A stretch of 34,700 nucleotides of DNA from G963674685 sp964591275 (GTDB lineage: Bacteria; Lernaellota; Lernaellaia; JACKCT01). Within the stretch, counting starts at the first letter, position 1. Every line of letters starts with the position of its first letter. Below the pieces are notes generated by a model, which saw only the letters and a list, made by a program, of their open reading frames with translations, was not told the DNA's origin and did no database searches. Positions 26,129 to 33,612 of this stretch are shown in pieces. The stretch covers positions 1 through 34,700 of the forward strand of contig CAZQAE010000055.1 in assembly GCA_964591275.1 (NCBI GenBank). Reading direction: 5' to 3'. The translations under genes were made by a program, and so were the position numbers.

Positions 26129-27006
26129 ACTGGCGAACGGCTTTAGAGCTTGGCCGCGTTTCTAATCTGCCGACGGTCTGGACGAACGTTTTAGCCGGTC
26201 TGGCTCTGGCCGGCGCCATGACTCTGCCGCCCTATATATTTATCGCGCTGATGATCTCCATGTCCTTGTATTATGTGGGCGGGATGTACCTCAACGACGC
26301 CTTCGATGCCAAGCACGACGCGAAAGAGCGTCCCGACCGTCCCATCCCTTCGGGCCGGGTTTCTGCGGGAAAAGTTTTTGTCATCGGCTTCGCCATGCTC
26401 GGCGCAGGCTTGGCGACGCTGCCGGCGGCAACCCTGATGGCCGGAAAATCTGGGCAGGAGCTTGTCTTTGGAGTGGCGGCGGGATTAGCGCTGGCGGTGG
26501 CCATCGTCTTTTATAATTGGCGTCACAAGGGCCGCTGGTATTCGCCCGCGGTTATGGGCATGTGCCGTGCTCTCATCTATGTTTCGGTCGCGTTTGTCGC
26601 GGGGATTGGCTTTTCGCAGGATATTCTATTCTTCTCTCTCCTATTATTATTGTATGTGGCGGGCCTGACCGTGATTGCGTCTCGCGAGGCGGGTAGCAAA
26701 TCGACTCCGACCTGGCCGTGGATTCTTGTATTTTCTCCGACAATCCCTTTTCTCGAAACTGCCATGAAGGGCGTTTTGGGAACAATCCTGCTGGCCCTTT
26801 TTTATTCGATCTGCCTCTATGCTTTGTATCAGGCAAAACGCAGCGCCGGTCGCAACATCAAGAAGGCCGTCATGGCGCTTATCGCTGGAATAGCCATATT
26901 CGACGCGCTGATTTGTAATCTTTTCCATTGTCCTGTTATCGCAGTCATCGCCGTGGGTGGATTCGCCTTGACGCTGCTGCTGCAGCGGCGCATCAGCGGA
27001 ACCTAA
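26125..27006 (+). CDS. eboC: EboC: UbiA-type prenyltransferase
   Basis: 293 residues from ATG 26125, chosen for the ATGA overlap with eboE; an in-frame ATG at 26101 would add eight residues. About eight or nine membrane helices. The first Asp-rich motif is NDAFDAKHD (57-65) followed by 'ERPDRPIPSGRVS', the UbiA signature that binds prenyl diphosphate through Mg2+. UbiA enzymes attach isoprenoid chains to small cyclic acceptors, so this would lipid-modify the EboD/EboE product; that is inference. The last 18 bases before the stop codon are repeated 1.7 kb downstream. Confidence 0.9.
   Translation: MNWRTALELGRVSNLPTVWTNVLAGLALAGAMTLPPYIFIALMISMSLYYVGGMYLNDAFDAKHDAKERPDRPIPSGRVSAGKVFVIGFAMLGAGLATLPAATLMAGKSGQELVFGVAAGLALAVAIVFYNWRHKGRWYSPAVMGMCRALIYVSVAFVAGIGFSQDILFFSLLLLLYVAGLTVIASREAGSKSTPTWPWILVFSPTIPFLETAMKGVLGTILLALFYSICLYALYQAKRSAGRNIKKAVMALIAGIAIFDALICNLFHCPVIAVIAVGGFALTLLLQRRISGT
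26987..27004 (+). repeat. Direct repeat, copy 1 (inside the 3' end of eboC)
   Basis: GGCGCATCAGCGGAACCT ends one base before the last two bases of the eboC stop codon region and recurs exactly at 28693-28710. With looser matching (about 30 of 36) the similarity extends upstream to 26969, and scattered matches (CGTCA, TAA) continue downstream, always at an offset of 1706. Confidence 0.85.
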
Positions 27007-27019
27007 GCATCGTCAATAA

Positions 27020-27344
27020 AAAAGTTCAACTCAAATTGCCATTTTTCATCATTATGCGATTGCGCTGTGTGCTATAGCGGAATACTTGAGAGTAGTGACG
27101 CCGACTAGCTTCGACATGGGATATCTTCCCGGCTTCGAGGAACGCGAGGACGAGGTCAATTGGATGCTCAACGACTGGATCGAACAGGATATCGATCCTT
27201 GGCTCCACGAGGACTTTCTCGAATACTGGCAGAAAACCCAGTCACCTTAACAGTGGCACGTTTGGGAAGATTGTCGAGACGGACGAGTACGAACACTCCG
27301 GAAAATGCGTCGAGGCAGTGTTGGTGAAACCGGGTGAGCCTTAA
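27020..27344 (+). pseudogene. Decayed coding remnant just after eboC
   Basis: Two neighbouring frames look protein-like but neither is a full gene. The first, open from 27020 to a stop at 27248-27250, includes ATG 27116 and ends '..GFEEREDEVNWMLNDWIEQD..' with GC-rich third positions. The second, in another frame from 27252 to the stop at 27342-27344, reads 'SGTFGKIVETDEYEHSGK' and on to 'KPGEP'. The switch between them looks like a frameshift in one former gene. I do not recognise the family. No good ribosome-binding site is present. It lies inside the interval bracketed by the 18-bp repeats. Confidence 0.35.
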
Positions 27345-27375
27345 TGGTGAGATTAGATGGTCGATGACAACATCA

Positions 27376-28449
27376 TCATCCAAGAATGAATTTGTTTTTA
27401 GTTCGATATTGACTATGTATTGCTGAATCAATTAGTTTTGAAATTGATGATTTACCTTTAATTTCATTGAAAAAACATTGACTAACTATTGACATGCCAA
27501 TTCGAAGTTTTACTCGATCAGAAAGCGAAAAGCCTCTATTATGCATCCCGCGAAGCGTGATGGGCGTATTGAAAACAGCTTTGCGAGCGCGAAAAGTATC
27601 AACTACACCATCGAGAAAAGGAACAGGTTTTTTTTCAAAAGACAGCTTTCCGTTTCGTCTAATTGGGAAGGGAATCTCAACGAGTCGTGATATTTTCTGT
27701 GAGCCATATTTCGCAATGTTTTCTACAACCTGGATGTCTTTAGGTCCCGGTGATATCCATTTGGGCGAGTCTGAAATTGTTCCATCTCTCAGTGCGGCTG
27801 CTCCGACAAGCTTGTATAAGTTAAAATAATCTGGGATAGTGTCGAAAACCCATATCCAGGTTGGTACTTTGCCGCGTTTTTGCTGCTCAGAAACAAGAAA
27901 ATTCAGGGCTCCTTTGTAAACGGCCAATCTGGGAATGAGAGATTATTTTCTCACTGGAAGCTTGAAATGACGATATAACTCGGCCATTTCCCACGGCTGT
28001 ATGTTGCTATCTTTTGAATAATTCTTTCGGAGAAATGATTTTTTAAATTCCGTAAGATCTTGGCCTTCCGGAAAGCCGTTATGCCTCCATTTGTTTTCGA
28101 GTGGTAGCCCGATTTCTCTACCATCATCTTTGCCGTTGATTTCAACCGCGATGCTTAAGCCTGCAACGATCCCAATTTCGGGATCAATCGCGGCAATGTG
28201 GACGGTTCCTTCTCTTGCATCATGGGGATTTTCTTCTTTGCGATTTTCTAGATCAGGATTTATGGCGGTGCAGTAAATGGGTTTGCCCAACTCCAAAACC
28301 ATGAATCGTTTTTCAACTAGTTCTTCGTATAAGTCTATATCCGCAATTTGGCTAGAAGTGTAGTTTCGGAACGGCATATCCTTTGTGAAGGCATGTATTT
28401 CATAAGAGCGATGCCCTTCGTCTATTGAACCCAAAAACAGCGACGACAT
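27376..28449 (-). pseudogene. GNAT/autoinducer-synthase-like acyltransferase, interrupted by an in-frame stop
   Basis: Two minus-strand frames, 28449-27943 (168 codons) and 27927-27376, are in the same reading frame and only five sense codons apart, split by a TAA at 27943-27945. The first begins at an ATG behind a GAGGG site and reads 'VHIAAIDPEIGIVAGLSIAVEI', 'EIGLPLENKW' and ends 'PWEMAELYRHFKLPVRK'. The second continues 'LAVYKGALNFLVSEQQ', '..VPTWIWVFDTIPDYFNLYK'. That order (strand pair, 'E.(A/S)RL'-like segment, then a helix and 'WI.V..P....L') resembles LuxI-like/N-acyl-amino-acid-synthase GNAT proteins, including those tied to PEP-CTERM/exosortase systems. The match is by pattern only. 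The base composition is clearly lower in GC than the flanking genes, suggesting transfer. Confidence 0.45.
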
Positions 28450-28692
28450 ATAAAACCCTCACTCTTTCATAGTAAATTTCCATTTCAATTTACCCCCCTC
28501 CCAGCAAAAGTCAAGCCAAACCCCATCCTAATCTCATCCTGCCGGGAAGTAATGCGGGGAAAAAACTTCCATCTGCTTTTCTTGCCCTTTCTGAAATGGT
28601 TACATACTCTGCTTGTAAGAAGAAGCTAATCGCCTATTTGGAAAAACTGATCGCAGACCTTTTTTTCGGAACTGTGACGCTGATTTGGTAGT
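28450..28692. other. Gene-poor AT-rich stretch with a possible truncated small ORF
   Basis: No convincing gene. On the + strand an ATG at 28596 opens a 31-codon frame to the TAG at 28689-28691, reading 'KKKLIAYLEKLIADLFFGTV' before the stop. This resembles the start of short DUF2292-type proteins ('..LL..L.FG.V.I...') but stops where the second 18-bp repeat begins, as if cut by the rearrangement. There is no clear ribosome-binding site. The family likeness is a weak impression. Confidence 0.2.
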
Positions 28693-28710
28693 GGCGCATC
28701 AGCGGAACCT
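28693..28710 (+). repeat. Direct repeat, copy 2 (eboC 3'-end sequence)
   Basis: An exact second copy of the 18 bases found at the end of eboC (26987-27004). It is followed by TGA in the eboC frame, so it would also end a reading frame with Ile-Ser-Gly-Thr. It marks one boundary of a ~1.7 kb segment that contains the AT-rich decayed genes. Confidence 0.85.
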
Positions 28711-28759
28711 GATGTGCGTCAGTAAGATGTTAAGCAAGAATTAAAACTTTACCTTATTC

Positions 28760-28954
28760 AGCCCGAAGGGCGATACAATATTAGCCCGGTTCGTCAGAGC
28801 CGGGAAAAAAGCAGTTAACATTATTTTCATGAGCCCGTAGGGCGTCACAGGCTGTCATACAATGTGTCGCCCGCAAGGGGCTTCGGATAAAATGGAGGCT
28901 ACCTCAAACCGGTGGCTTACGCCGACCGGCTAATATTGTGTCGCCCTTCGGGCT
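28760..28954. repeat. REP/BIME-like cluster of inverted repeats
   Basis: Four related units lie in the gap before the end of eboF: A (28760-28786, +), B (28832-28848, +, partial), C (28858-28882, -) and D (28928-28954, -). A and D are inverted copies agreeing at 26 of 27 bases. Each starts with the small hairpin GCCC-GAA-GGGC, continues GAYACAATATTAGCC, and is followed by a second hairpin (CCCGG..CCGGG after A; ACCGGTGGC..GCCGACCGG before D). This layout matches REP sequences arranged as a BIME. No transposase is present in the window. Confidence 0.75.
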
Positions 28955-28988
28955 CTTATCTTCGATGCGCGTTAATTCCTGGTCAATT

Positions 28989-30362
28989 TCAATCGAAAAT
29001 ATGTTTGAGGACAATGTCTTTGAAATGCGTGGGCTGGATGTCGCCTTCCGGGAGCAAGTCGGGCGCGTCGGTGATAAAGACCGGGCCTTCGTCCGGGTCG
29101 TCGGTGATGCGGCCATGAGAGCCCTTTACGAGCGTGTCATCCAGCGAAACCACGTCAAGCAGCGTGCGAAAGCCCAACATCTTTTTGGCCAGGAGTGACG
29201 CGATTTTTAGCTTCGGCAGCCGGATGGTCGGATCAATGAAAAGCTCCACCGGGTCGTAGCCGGGTTTTCGATGAATATCCACAGTGCGCGCGTAGTCCGG
29301 CGCCTTGTCGTCGTCAAGCCAGTAATAATACGTGAACCAGCGGTCGGGCTTGGAAATGGCGACGAGTTCCCCGGAGCGCTCGTGGGCTAAACCGTATTCG
29401 CGCTTGCCCTGCTCATCCAATACGACATCCACGCCGTCCAGTTTTTCCAGCAGGGATTTGACCTGTGGTATGAGTTCCGGCTTTTGCACGTAGATGTGCG
29501 CGATCTGGTGATCAGCCACGGCGAAGGCGTCTGATGATCCGGTGATCAGAACTTCGCGCCCCAGTTCTTCGCGTACTTCGATGAGTCCGGCTTCGCGCAA
29601 TGCCCTGTTGATATGCACTCCGGCGCGCACTTTGGTCATGCCGTACTCGGAGCAGACCACGACGCGGGTTCCGTCTTTTTGCGCGGCTTCAATGAGCGGA
29701 GCGCAAACCGCGTCAATGTCGCGAAGGTCCTTTGCGATGTCGGGATGATCCGGCCCCAGGCGCTGCAGATTATAATCGAGATGCGGAAGGTAAACGAGAG
29801 TCAGCGTGGGCTTGCGTGTTTCGTATATATGTTTTGAGGCATCGGCGATCCACCGGCTGCACGTAATATCCGCCGCCGGTCCCCAGAATTTGAACAGGGG
29901 GAAAGGCCCAAATTTTTCCTGCAACTCATCGCGCAGTTTCGTCGGTTGGGTCCAGACGTCGGGTAATTTTCGACCGTCCGCAGGGTACATGGGACGTGGC
30001 GTGGCGGCGATGTCGGCTGATCCGTACATATTGTACCACCAGAAAAGCTTGGCGCACGTAAAGGACGCATTCCTTTTCTTTGCGGCGTCCCACAAAAATT
30101 CTCCACCGACAAGGCGCTCCGACTGACGCCATAGCCAGGCTTCGCCCAGGTCGCGGAAATACCAGCCGTTGGCGACGATGCCGTGATCCGTCGGCGCAAG
30201 GCCGGTCATGAGCGTTGCCTGCGCGGAGCATGTGACGGCGGGGGTTATGGCGCCGAGTCTGCGCAATGCGCCATTTTGTGCGATCCGCTGAATGTTGGGA
30301 GTATTTTCACCGACCATTTTCGGTGTCAGGCCGACAACGAGTAGGACGAGGGTGCGCTGCAT
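28989..30362 (-). CDS. eboF: EboF: alkaline-phosphatase-superfamily / nucleotide-pyrophosphatase-like protein
   Basis: 457 residues, ATG at 30362 sharing one base with the eboB stop. The AP/NPP fold is shown by 'ITPAVTCSAQATLMTGLAPTDHGIVANGWYF' in parts (nucleophile probably T44), 'SEYGMTKVRAGVHINRAL' and 'GSSDAFAVADHQIAHIYV'. The C-terminal 'VKGSHGRITDDPDEGPVFI' is typical of family members found in ebo operons. At the N-terminus, 'LVLLVVGLTPKMVGENTPNI' has no Asp where most members have the first metal ligand (V-D-G-L-R), so the metal site may differ. The substrate is unknown, plausibly a phosphate or diphosphate ester made by the pathway. It is the last gene of the leftward arm. Confidence 0.87.
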   Translation of the reverse strand: MQRTLVLLVVGLTPKMVGENTPNIQRIAQNGALRRLGAITPAVTCSAQATLMTGLAPTDHGIVANGWYFRDLGEAWLWRQSERLVGGEFLWDAAKKRNASFTCAKLFWWYNMYGSADIAATPRPMYPADGRKLPDVWTQPTKLRDELQEKFGPFPLFKFWGPAADITCSRWIADASKHIYETRKPTLTLVYLPHLDYNLQRLGPDHPDIAKDLRDIDAVCAPLIEAAQKDGTRVVVCSEYGMTKVRAGVHINRALREAGLIEVREELGREVLITGSSDAFAVADHQIAHIYVQKPELIPQVKSLLEKLDGVDVVLDEQGKREYGLAHERSGELVAISKPDRWFTYYYWLDDDKAPDYARTVDIHRKPGYDPVELFIDPTIRLPKLKIASLLAKKMLGFRTLLDVVSLDDTLVKGSHGRITDDPDEGPVFITDAPDLLPEGDIQPTHFKDIVLKHIFD

Positions 30363-31246
30363 TAATCGTCAACCTTGGGGGCTTGGCCGCGCAGGACCGA
30401 GTTGCCTTCCCAAAGTTCCCGCTGGTCGATGCGCGGGCGTGTTTCGAGACTCGCCGCATCCAGCTTGCCGCTTTGAGAGAAAAACTCGATGGGATTATGC
30501 CAAACGACTTTTGTGATCAATTCTTCGGAGAAACCCGACTCACGCATGTATTTCACGGTCTTGGGGATTTTGAGCGGATCGCTGACGCCCCAGTCGGCGG
30601 CGCTGTTGACGATGATCCGCTCCGGCCCATATTTTTCTATCAGCGCGGTCATGCGCTCTTCGGTCATTTTCGTGTGTGGGTAGATGGAGTGACCCGCCCA
30701 GCATTTTGTTTCCAGGACGATGGGCAGCGTGTCTTCGGTGTTGTGGTCGATCAGCGCCCGTTCTTGCGGAAAATTCATTTTGCTTAGTATTGCAATGATT
30801 TTTTCCGTTCCTTGTTTTTTGTCGCGATGCGGCGTGTGGATGAGAACCGGAAGGTCGTATTCGAGGGCCATTTCCAGTTGCGCTTTTAAGGCGTACTCCT
30901 CTTCTGGCGTTTGATCGTCGAATCCGATTTCGCCGATGCCCAGCACGTTGTCTTTCTCCAGGTAGCGCGGCAGCAATTCCAGGACGCCTTTGGCCACTTT
31001 TTTGTTGTTGGCCTCTTTGGGATTGAGGGAGAGCGTGCAGAAGTGATGAATGCCGAACTGGTTGGCGCGAAACTGTTCCCAACCGATGATGCCCAGAAAA
31101 TAATCCTCAAAAGTTTCGGGATGGATGCGCGGCTGCCCCGTCCAGAAAGCGGGTTCGATAATGGCGTAGACATCGGCTTTTGCCATGGCGACGAGGTCGT
31201 CGGTTGTGCGCGTTGTCATATGGACGTGGGGGTCGAATATTTTCAT
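30362..31246 (-). CDS. eboB: EboB: TatD-like metal-dependent hydrolase
   Basis: 294 residues, ATG 31246 overlapping the eboA stop. It starts with the metal-binding MKIFDPHVHM (H7, H9) of amidohydrolase/TatD TIM barrels, then 'LGIGEIGFDD' with the bridging Glu, 'LPVLIHTPHRDK', 'ALIDHNTED', and a late Asp in 'VNSAADWGVSDP'. It belongs to the EboB branch, which is distinct from DNA-repair TatD proteins. The reaction is not established. It sits between eboA and eboF with end-to-end overlap, implying one mRNA. Confidence 0.88.
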   Translation of the reverse strand: MKIFDPHVHMTTRTTDDLVAMAKADVYAIIEPAFWTGQPRIHPETFEDYFLGIIGWEQFRANQFGIHHFCTLSLNPKEANNKKVAKGVLELLPRYLEKDNVLGIGEIGFDDQTPEEEYALKAQLEMALEYDLPVLIHTPHRDKKQGTEKIIAILSKMNFPQERALIDHNTEDTLPIVLETKCWAGHSIYPHTKMTEERMTALIEKYGPERIIVNSAADWGVSDPLKIPKTVKYMRESGFSEELITKVVWHNPIEFFSQSGKLDAASLETRPRIDQRELWEGNSVLRGQAPKVDD

Positions 31247-31926
31247 TTTTTTCTCCTGAAGTGTTCAATGATATTTAGGTTGCCTGCGGGGACGCTTCGT
31301 CCGGCGAATCGGCGTTCACGCGCGTAATCGTCGGCCATGTGGAAAAGTTTATCGTTGTTATTTTTTTTCCAGTCGAACACACGTTCGAGTTCAAGGCCCA
31401 AAAACAGGGTTTTCAACACGAGCTGGTTGAAATTGCTTTCCGGGAAATGGGTTGAGGGGAAGGCGTTTTCGCAAGCGATTCCCTCAAAGACGGTGACAAC
31501 GTTTGTGCGGCAGGCATCGATGGCAAGGGGGAGAAAGCGTTTCGGTTGCGCCAGGAATGGCAGGGTCCTGAGCAGGGCGCGACGCTCAGCGTTATCGCCT
31601 TTATAATAGAGGTCCTCGACAATTTCGATGTGGCGGGCTTCCGGCGAGTTTTTCAGCGCCCAAACCAGCATGGCGGCGCGTCCGAGTTCGCCGCAGGTCC
31701 AGGAAAAGGGGGAGGAAAAAGGGATGGCGCTTTCAAGGGCCGCTATTTCCTCTGGCGATGCTTCGATGACATCGCGCCCGAAACGTCTCGCCGCTCCCGC
31801 GTAGGCCACCGGGAAGGTTTTTTCGTCAAAGGGTTTTTTTAATAATGCGTCGAGCCAATCTTTGGCGCGATCGTCAATTCGGATATTGAGAATGTCGAAG
31901 AAGGTTTGGGAAATTGATTTAGTCAT
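31243..31926 (-). CDS. eboA: EboA domain protein
   Basis: 227 residues, ATG 31926 overlapping the stop of the glycosidase-like gene and its own stop overlapping eboB. It is an all-helical protein with the diagnostic EboA stretches 'RALLRTLPFLAQPKRFLPLA', 'TNVVTVFEGIACENAFPSTH', 'NQLVLKTLFLGLELERV' and 'DDYARERRFAGRSVP'. No catalytic motif is known for this family. Its presence is the best single marker of an ebo locus. No signal peptide, so it is probably cytoplasmic. Confidence 0.92.
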   Translation of the reverse strand: MTKSISQTFFDILNIRIDDRAKDWLDALLKKPFDEKTFPVAYAGAARRFGRDVIEASPEEIAALESAIPFSSPFSWTCGELGRAAMLVWALKNSPEARHIEIVEDLYYKGDNAERRALLRTLPFLAQPKRFLPLAIDACRTNVVTVFEGIACENAFPSTHFPESNFNQLVLKTLFLGLELERVFDWKKNNNDKLFHMADDYARERRFAGRSVPAGNLNIIEHFRRKK

Positions 31927-33467
31927 TGTTTTTTTCGATTGTTTGAAGTCTCAAACTGTATGTATTGAACATCTCCCGAAAGTGTCAACTCGATGTCGCC
32001 ATCATCCACTGCGCCCTGATCTTGGATTTCTCCATTTTGGCTAAATATCGTCCAGTTCCCGACAGCCTGCGGGTGCAATGGGATCGCGACGTTAAGCGCA
32101 GCGTCGGGGTCGATTTTGCTCTGCCAAGCCGCAATTGTCCAGAGGCCGTTTTCGTCGACCAAGGCCAGTGCGTATTGCGGATTCAGCCATCCCAAAGCAT
32201 TGCCGAGATCGCCCGCGTAGCGTGATGATCCGAGCAATTCGTGAATGGTCACAAGCGCTTCATAGGAGGGCTTGGGCTCGGAACTCGGCGGGTCCGTGTT
32301 GTACGGGTAGGTGAAAAGACCGAAGTAATCTTCCGTGGGCAGATCCCGGATTCCCGATCCGTCCCAGAAAGTGTACCAGAAAAAATATTCGATATTGCGC
32401 GACGTCGACAAAAGGAGTCCACGGGCAAGAAATTCCGCCTGTCGTCTCGGTCCGATAAGCATACTCGGCCAGCCGAATTCCGTGAGGTGGATCGGCTTGT
32501 CGCCGCAGCCGATGCGGTCGAGAAGTTCCCTGGCGTGGTCTATGGCCTGCAGGGTGTCGGGGTAGGGGATCAGGCCTGACTCTAAGGTCCATTCCGGGTT
32601 GGATTGTTGAATAAAGGTATAAGGGTGGATGGCCATGCCGTCGAAGTACTGGCAAATGTCCGGGTGCTCGTCGTGGACGCGAACAAGAAAATTCCACACG
32701 CCGTCGTCGCTGAAAATGTACAGGTCCAGAGGCGTGAGTCCGCCGAAAAGCACCGTCGCGTTGGGATCATTGGCGTGGATTGCGTCGTAACTCGCCTTGA
32801 GCAGCTCGCCGTAATGCGCGGGATTCGGTTCAGGTTTCCAGAAGCGAGAGCTGTTTTGCTCATTCCAGATTTCGTAAAGATCAATTTTATCAGCGAAGTG
32901 CGCCGCGACGCCACCGGCATAATCGCCCCAGGCCTCCGGTGGAATTTCATCGTGGCTTCCACCCGGCATAGCCCAATCCACTCCGTAATCCAGCAGGGCG
33001 TTAGTCTTAATTCCCGCCGCCAAGCATTGATCCACCATAACGTCGTAACCGGCGAAGTTCCACTGGTCATCGGCGGACTCCATGTAATCCCATTTGAAAT
33101 CGGTTCGAAGCATAGACACACCGGCGTCCACGAGCTTTTCAATCTCGAAATCACGTTTCCAGTTAGGGTCGGTGCTTTTGCTGATGTGGCTGGAAATGGC
33201 GAGTATGTCGTCGATCATTTTGCCGACGGGTTCCATGTTTTCCCAGGGATTGGGCGGTTGCGTATCATCGTCGGCGTCATCATCCGCGTCGTCATTGGCA
33301 TCATCATTCACATCGTCATCCGCATCGTCGTTTAAGTCATCGTTCAAATCGTCATCGGGCAAGGCTGCGTCTTCGCTTGCGTCGTCATCATCATCCGCGC
33401 AGCCAGGCAGGGTCATGAGGAGCAGGATCGACAAAACGATTGTCAGGGCGGCGAATCCGGATTTCAT
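31923..33467 (-). CDS. Glycoside-hydrolase-like lipoprotein with Asp-rich linker
   Basis: 514 residues, ATG 33467 behind GGGAG. The lipoprotein signal ends in TLPGC (Cys 23). Residues ~25-68 are almost all Asp with regular Asn/Ala/Leu every fourth place, then a TIM-barrel glycosidase domain (~75-440). Likely acid/base is E203 in LYEIWNEQN and nucleophile E330 in PIHLTEFGWPS, the clan GH-A pattern (GH5/GH39-like). A small beta domain closes the C-terminus (~440-514). It is probably held on the outer membrane or cell surface by lipid, with the acidic stalk as spacer. It overlaps eboA by four bases and appears to lead the eboA-B-F transcript. The glycan target is unknown. Confidence 0.85.
   Translation of the reverse strand: MKSGFAALTIVLSILLLMTLPGCADDDDDASEDAALPDDDLNDDLNDDADDDVNDDANDDADDDADDDTQPPNPWENMEPVGKMIDDILAISSHISKSTDPNWKRDFEIEKLVDAGVSMLRTDFKWDYMESADDQWNFAGYDVMVDQCLAAGIKTNALLDYGVDWAMPGGSHDEIPPEAWGDYAGGVAAHFADKIDLYEIWNEQNSSRFWKPEPNPAHYGELLKASYDAIHANDPNATVLFGGLTPLDLYIFSDDGVWNFLVRVHDEHPDICQYFDGMAIHPYTFIQQSNPEWTLESGLIPYPDTLQAIDHARELLDRIGCGDKPIHLTEFGWPSMLIGPRRQAEFLARGLLLSTSRNIEYFFWYTFWDGSGIRDLPTEDYFGLFTYPYNTDPPSSEPKPSYEALVTIHELLGSSRYAGDLGNALGWLNPQYALALVDENGLWTIAAWQSKIDPDAALNVAIPLHPQAVGNWTIFSQNGEIQDQGAVDDGDIELTLSGDVQYIQFETSNNRKKQ
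33264..33395 (-). repeat. Degenerate 12-base repeat encoding the Asp-rich linker
   Basis: On the minus strand this stretch repeats a four-codon unit (Asn/Ala/Asp-Asp-Asp-Xaa) about ten times, written in mixed GAT/GAC codons. It encodes residues ~25-68 of the lipoprotein. Such tracts change length easily by slippage. It is coding, not a CRISPR or regulatory repeat. Confidence 0.7.
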
Positions 33468-33508
33468 GTTTTTCTCCCGCGAAAATGTTTCAGCAGATCA
33501 CCCAGGTA

Positions 33509-33537
33509 ATTGTAAGGGAAAATAAGCAGGGAGCCAA
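33509..33537 (-). promoter_or_regulatory. Sigma-70-type promoter for the glycosidase-eboA-eboB-eboF operon
   Basis: On the minus strand TTGGCT (33537-33532) and TACAAT (33514-33509) are 17 bases apart; matches are four of six and five of six. Transcription would start near 33502, leaving a ~35-base leader with a GGGAG ribosome-binding site before ATG 33467. It lies in the 145-base gap between two divergent genes. Confidence 0.5.
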
Positions 33538-33612
33538 ATGTGAGTTGCGCGTAAAATTTCTGGAATTAATCGACTCTTTCGTTTATGGTGCGCCGAAATC
33601 AAAGGAAAGTCC

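Noticed and set aside
27925..27945. Stop-codon readthrough or recoding of the acyltransferase-like gene
   Set aside because: The stop is TAA, the least readily suppressed, and there is no nearby structure or slippery site; decay or sequence error is simpler.
28760..28954. CRISPR array
   Set aside because: Units are in opposite orientations, unequally spaced and hairpin-forming, with no regular spacers and no cas genes.
28904..29198. Small open frames around the REP cluster and the end of eboF
   Set aside because: They overlap hairpin repeats or the eboF coding strand and have no start signals.
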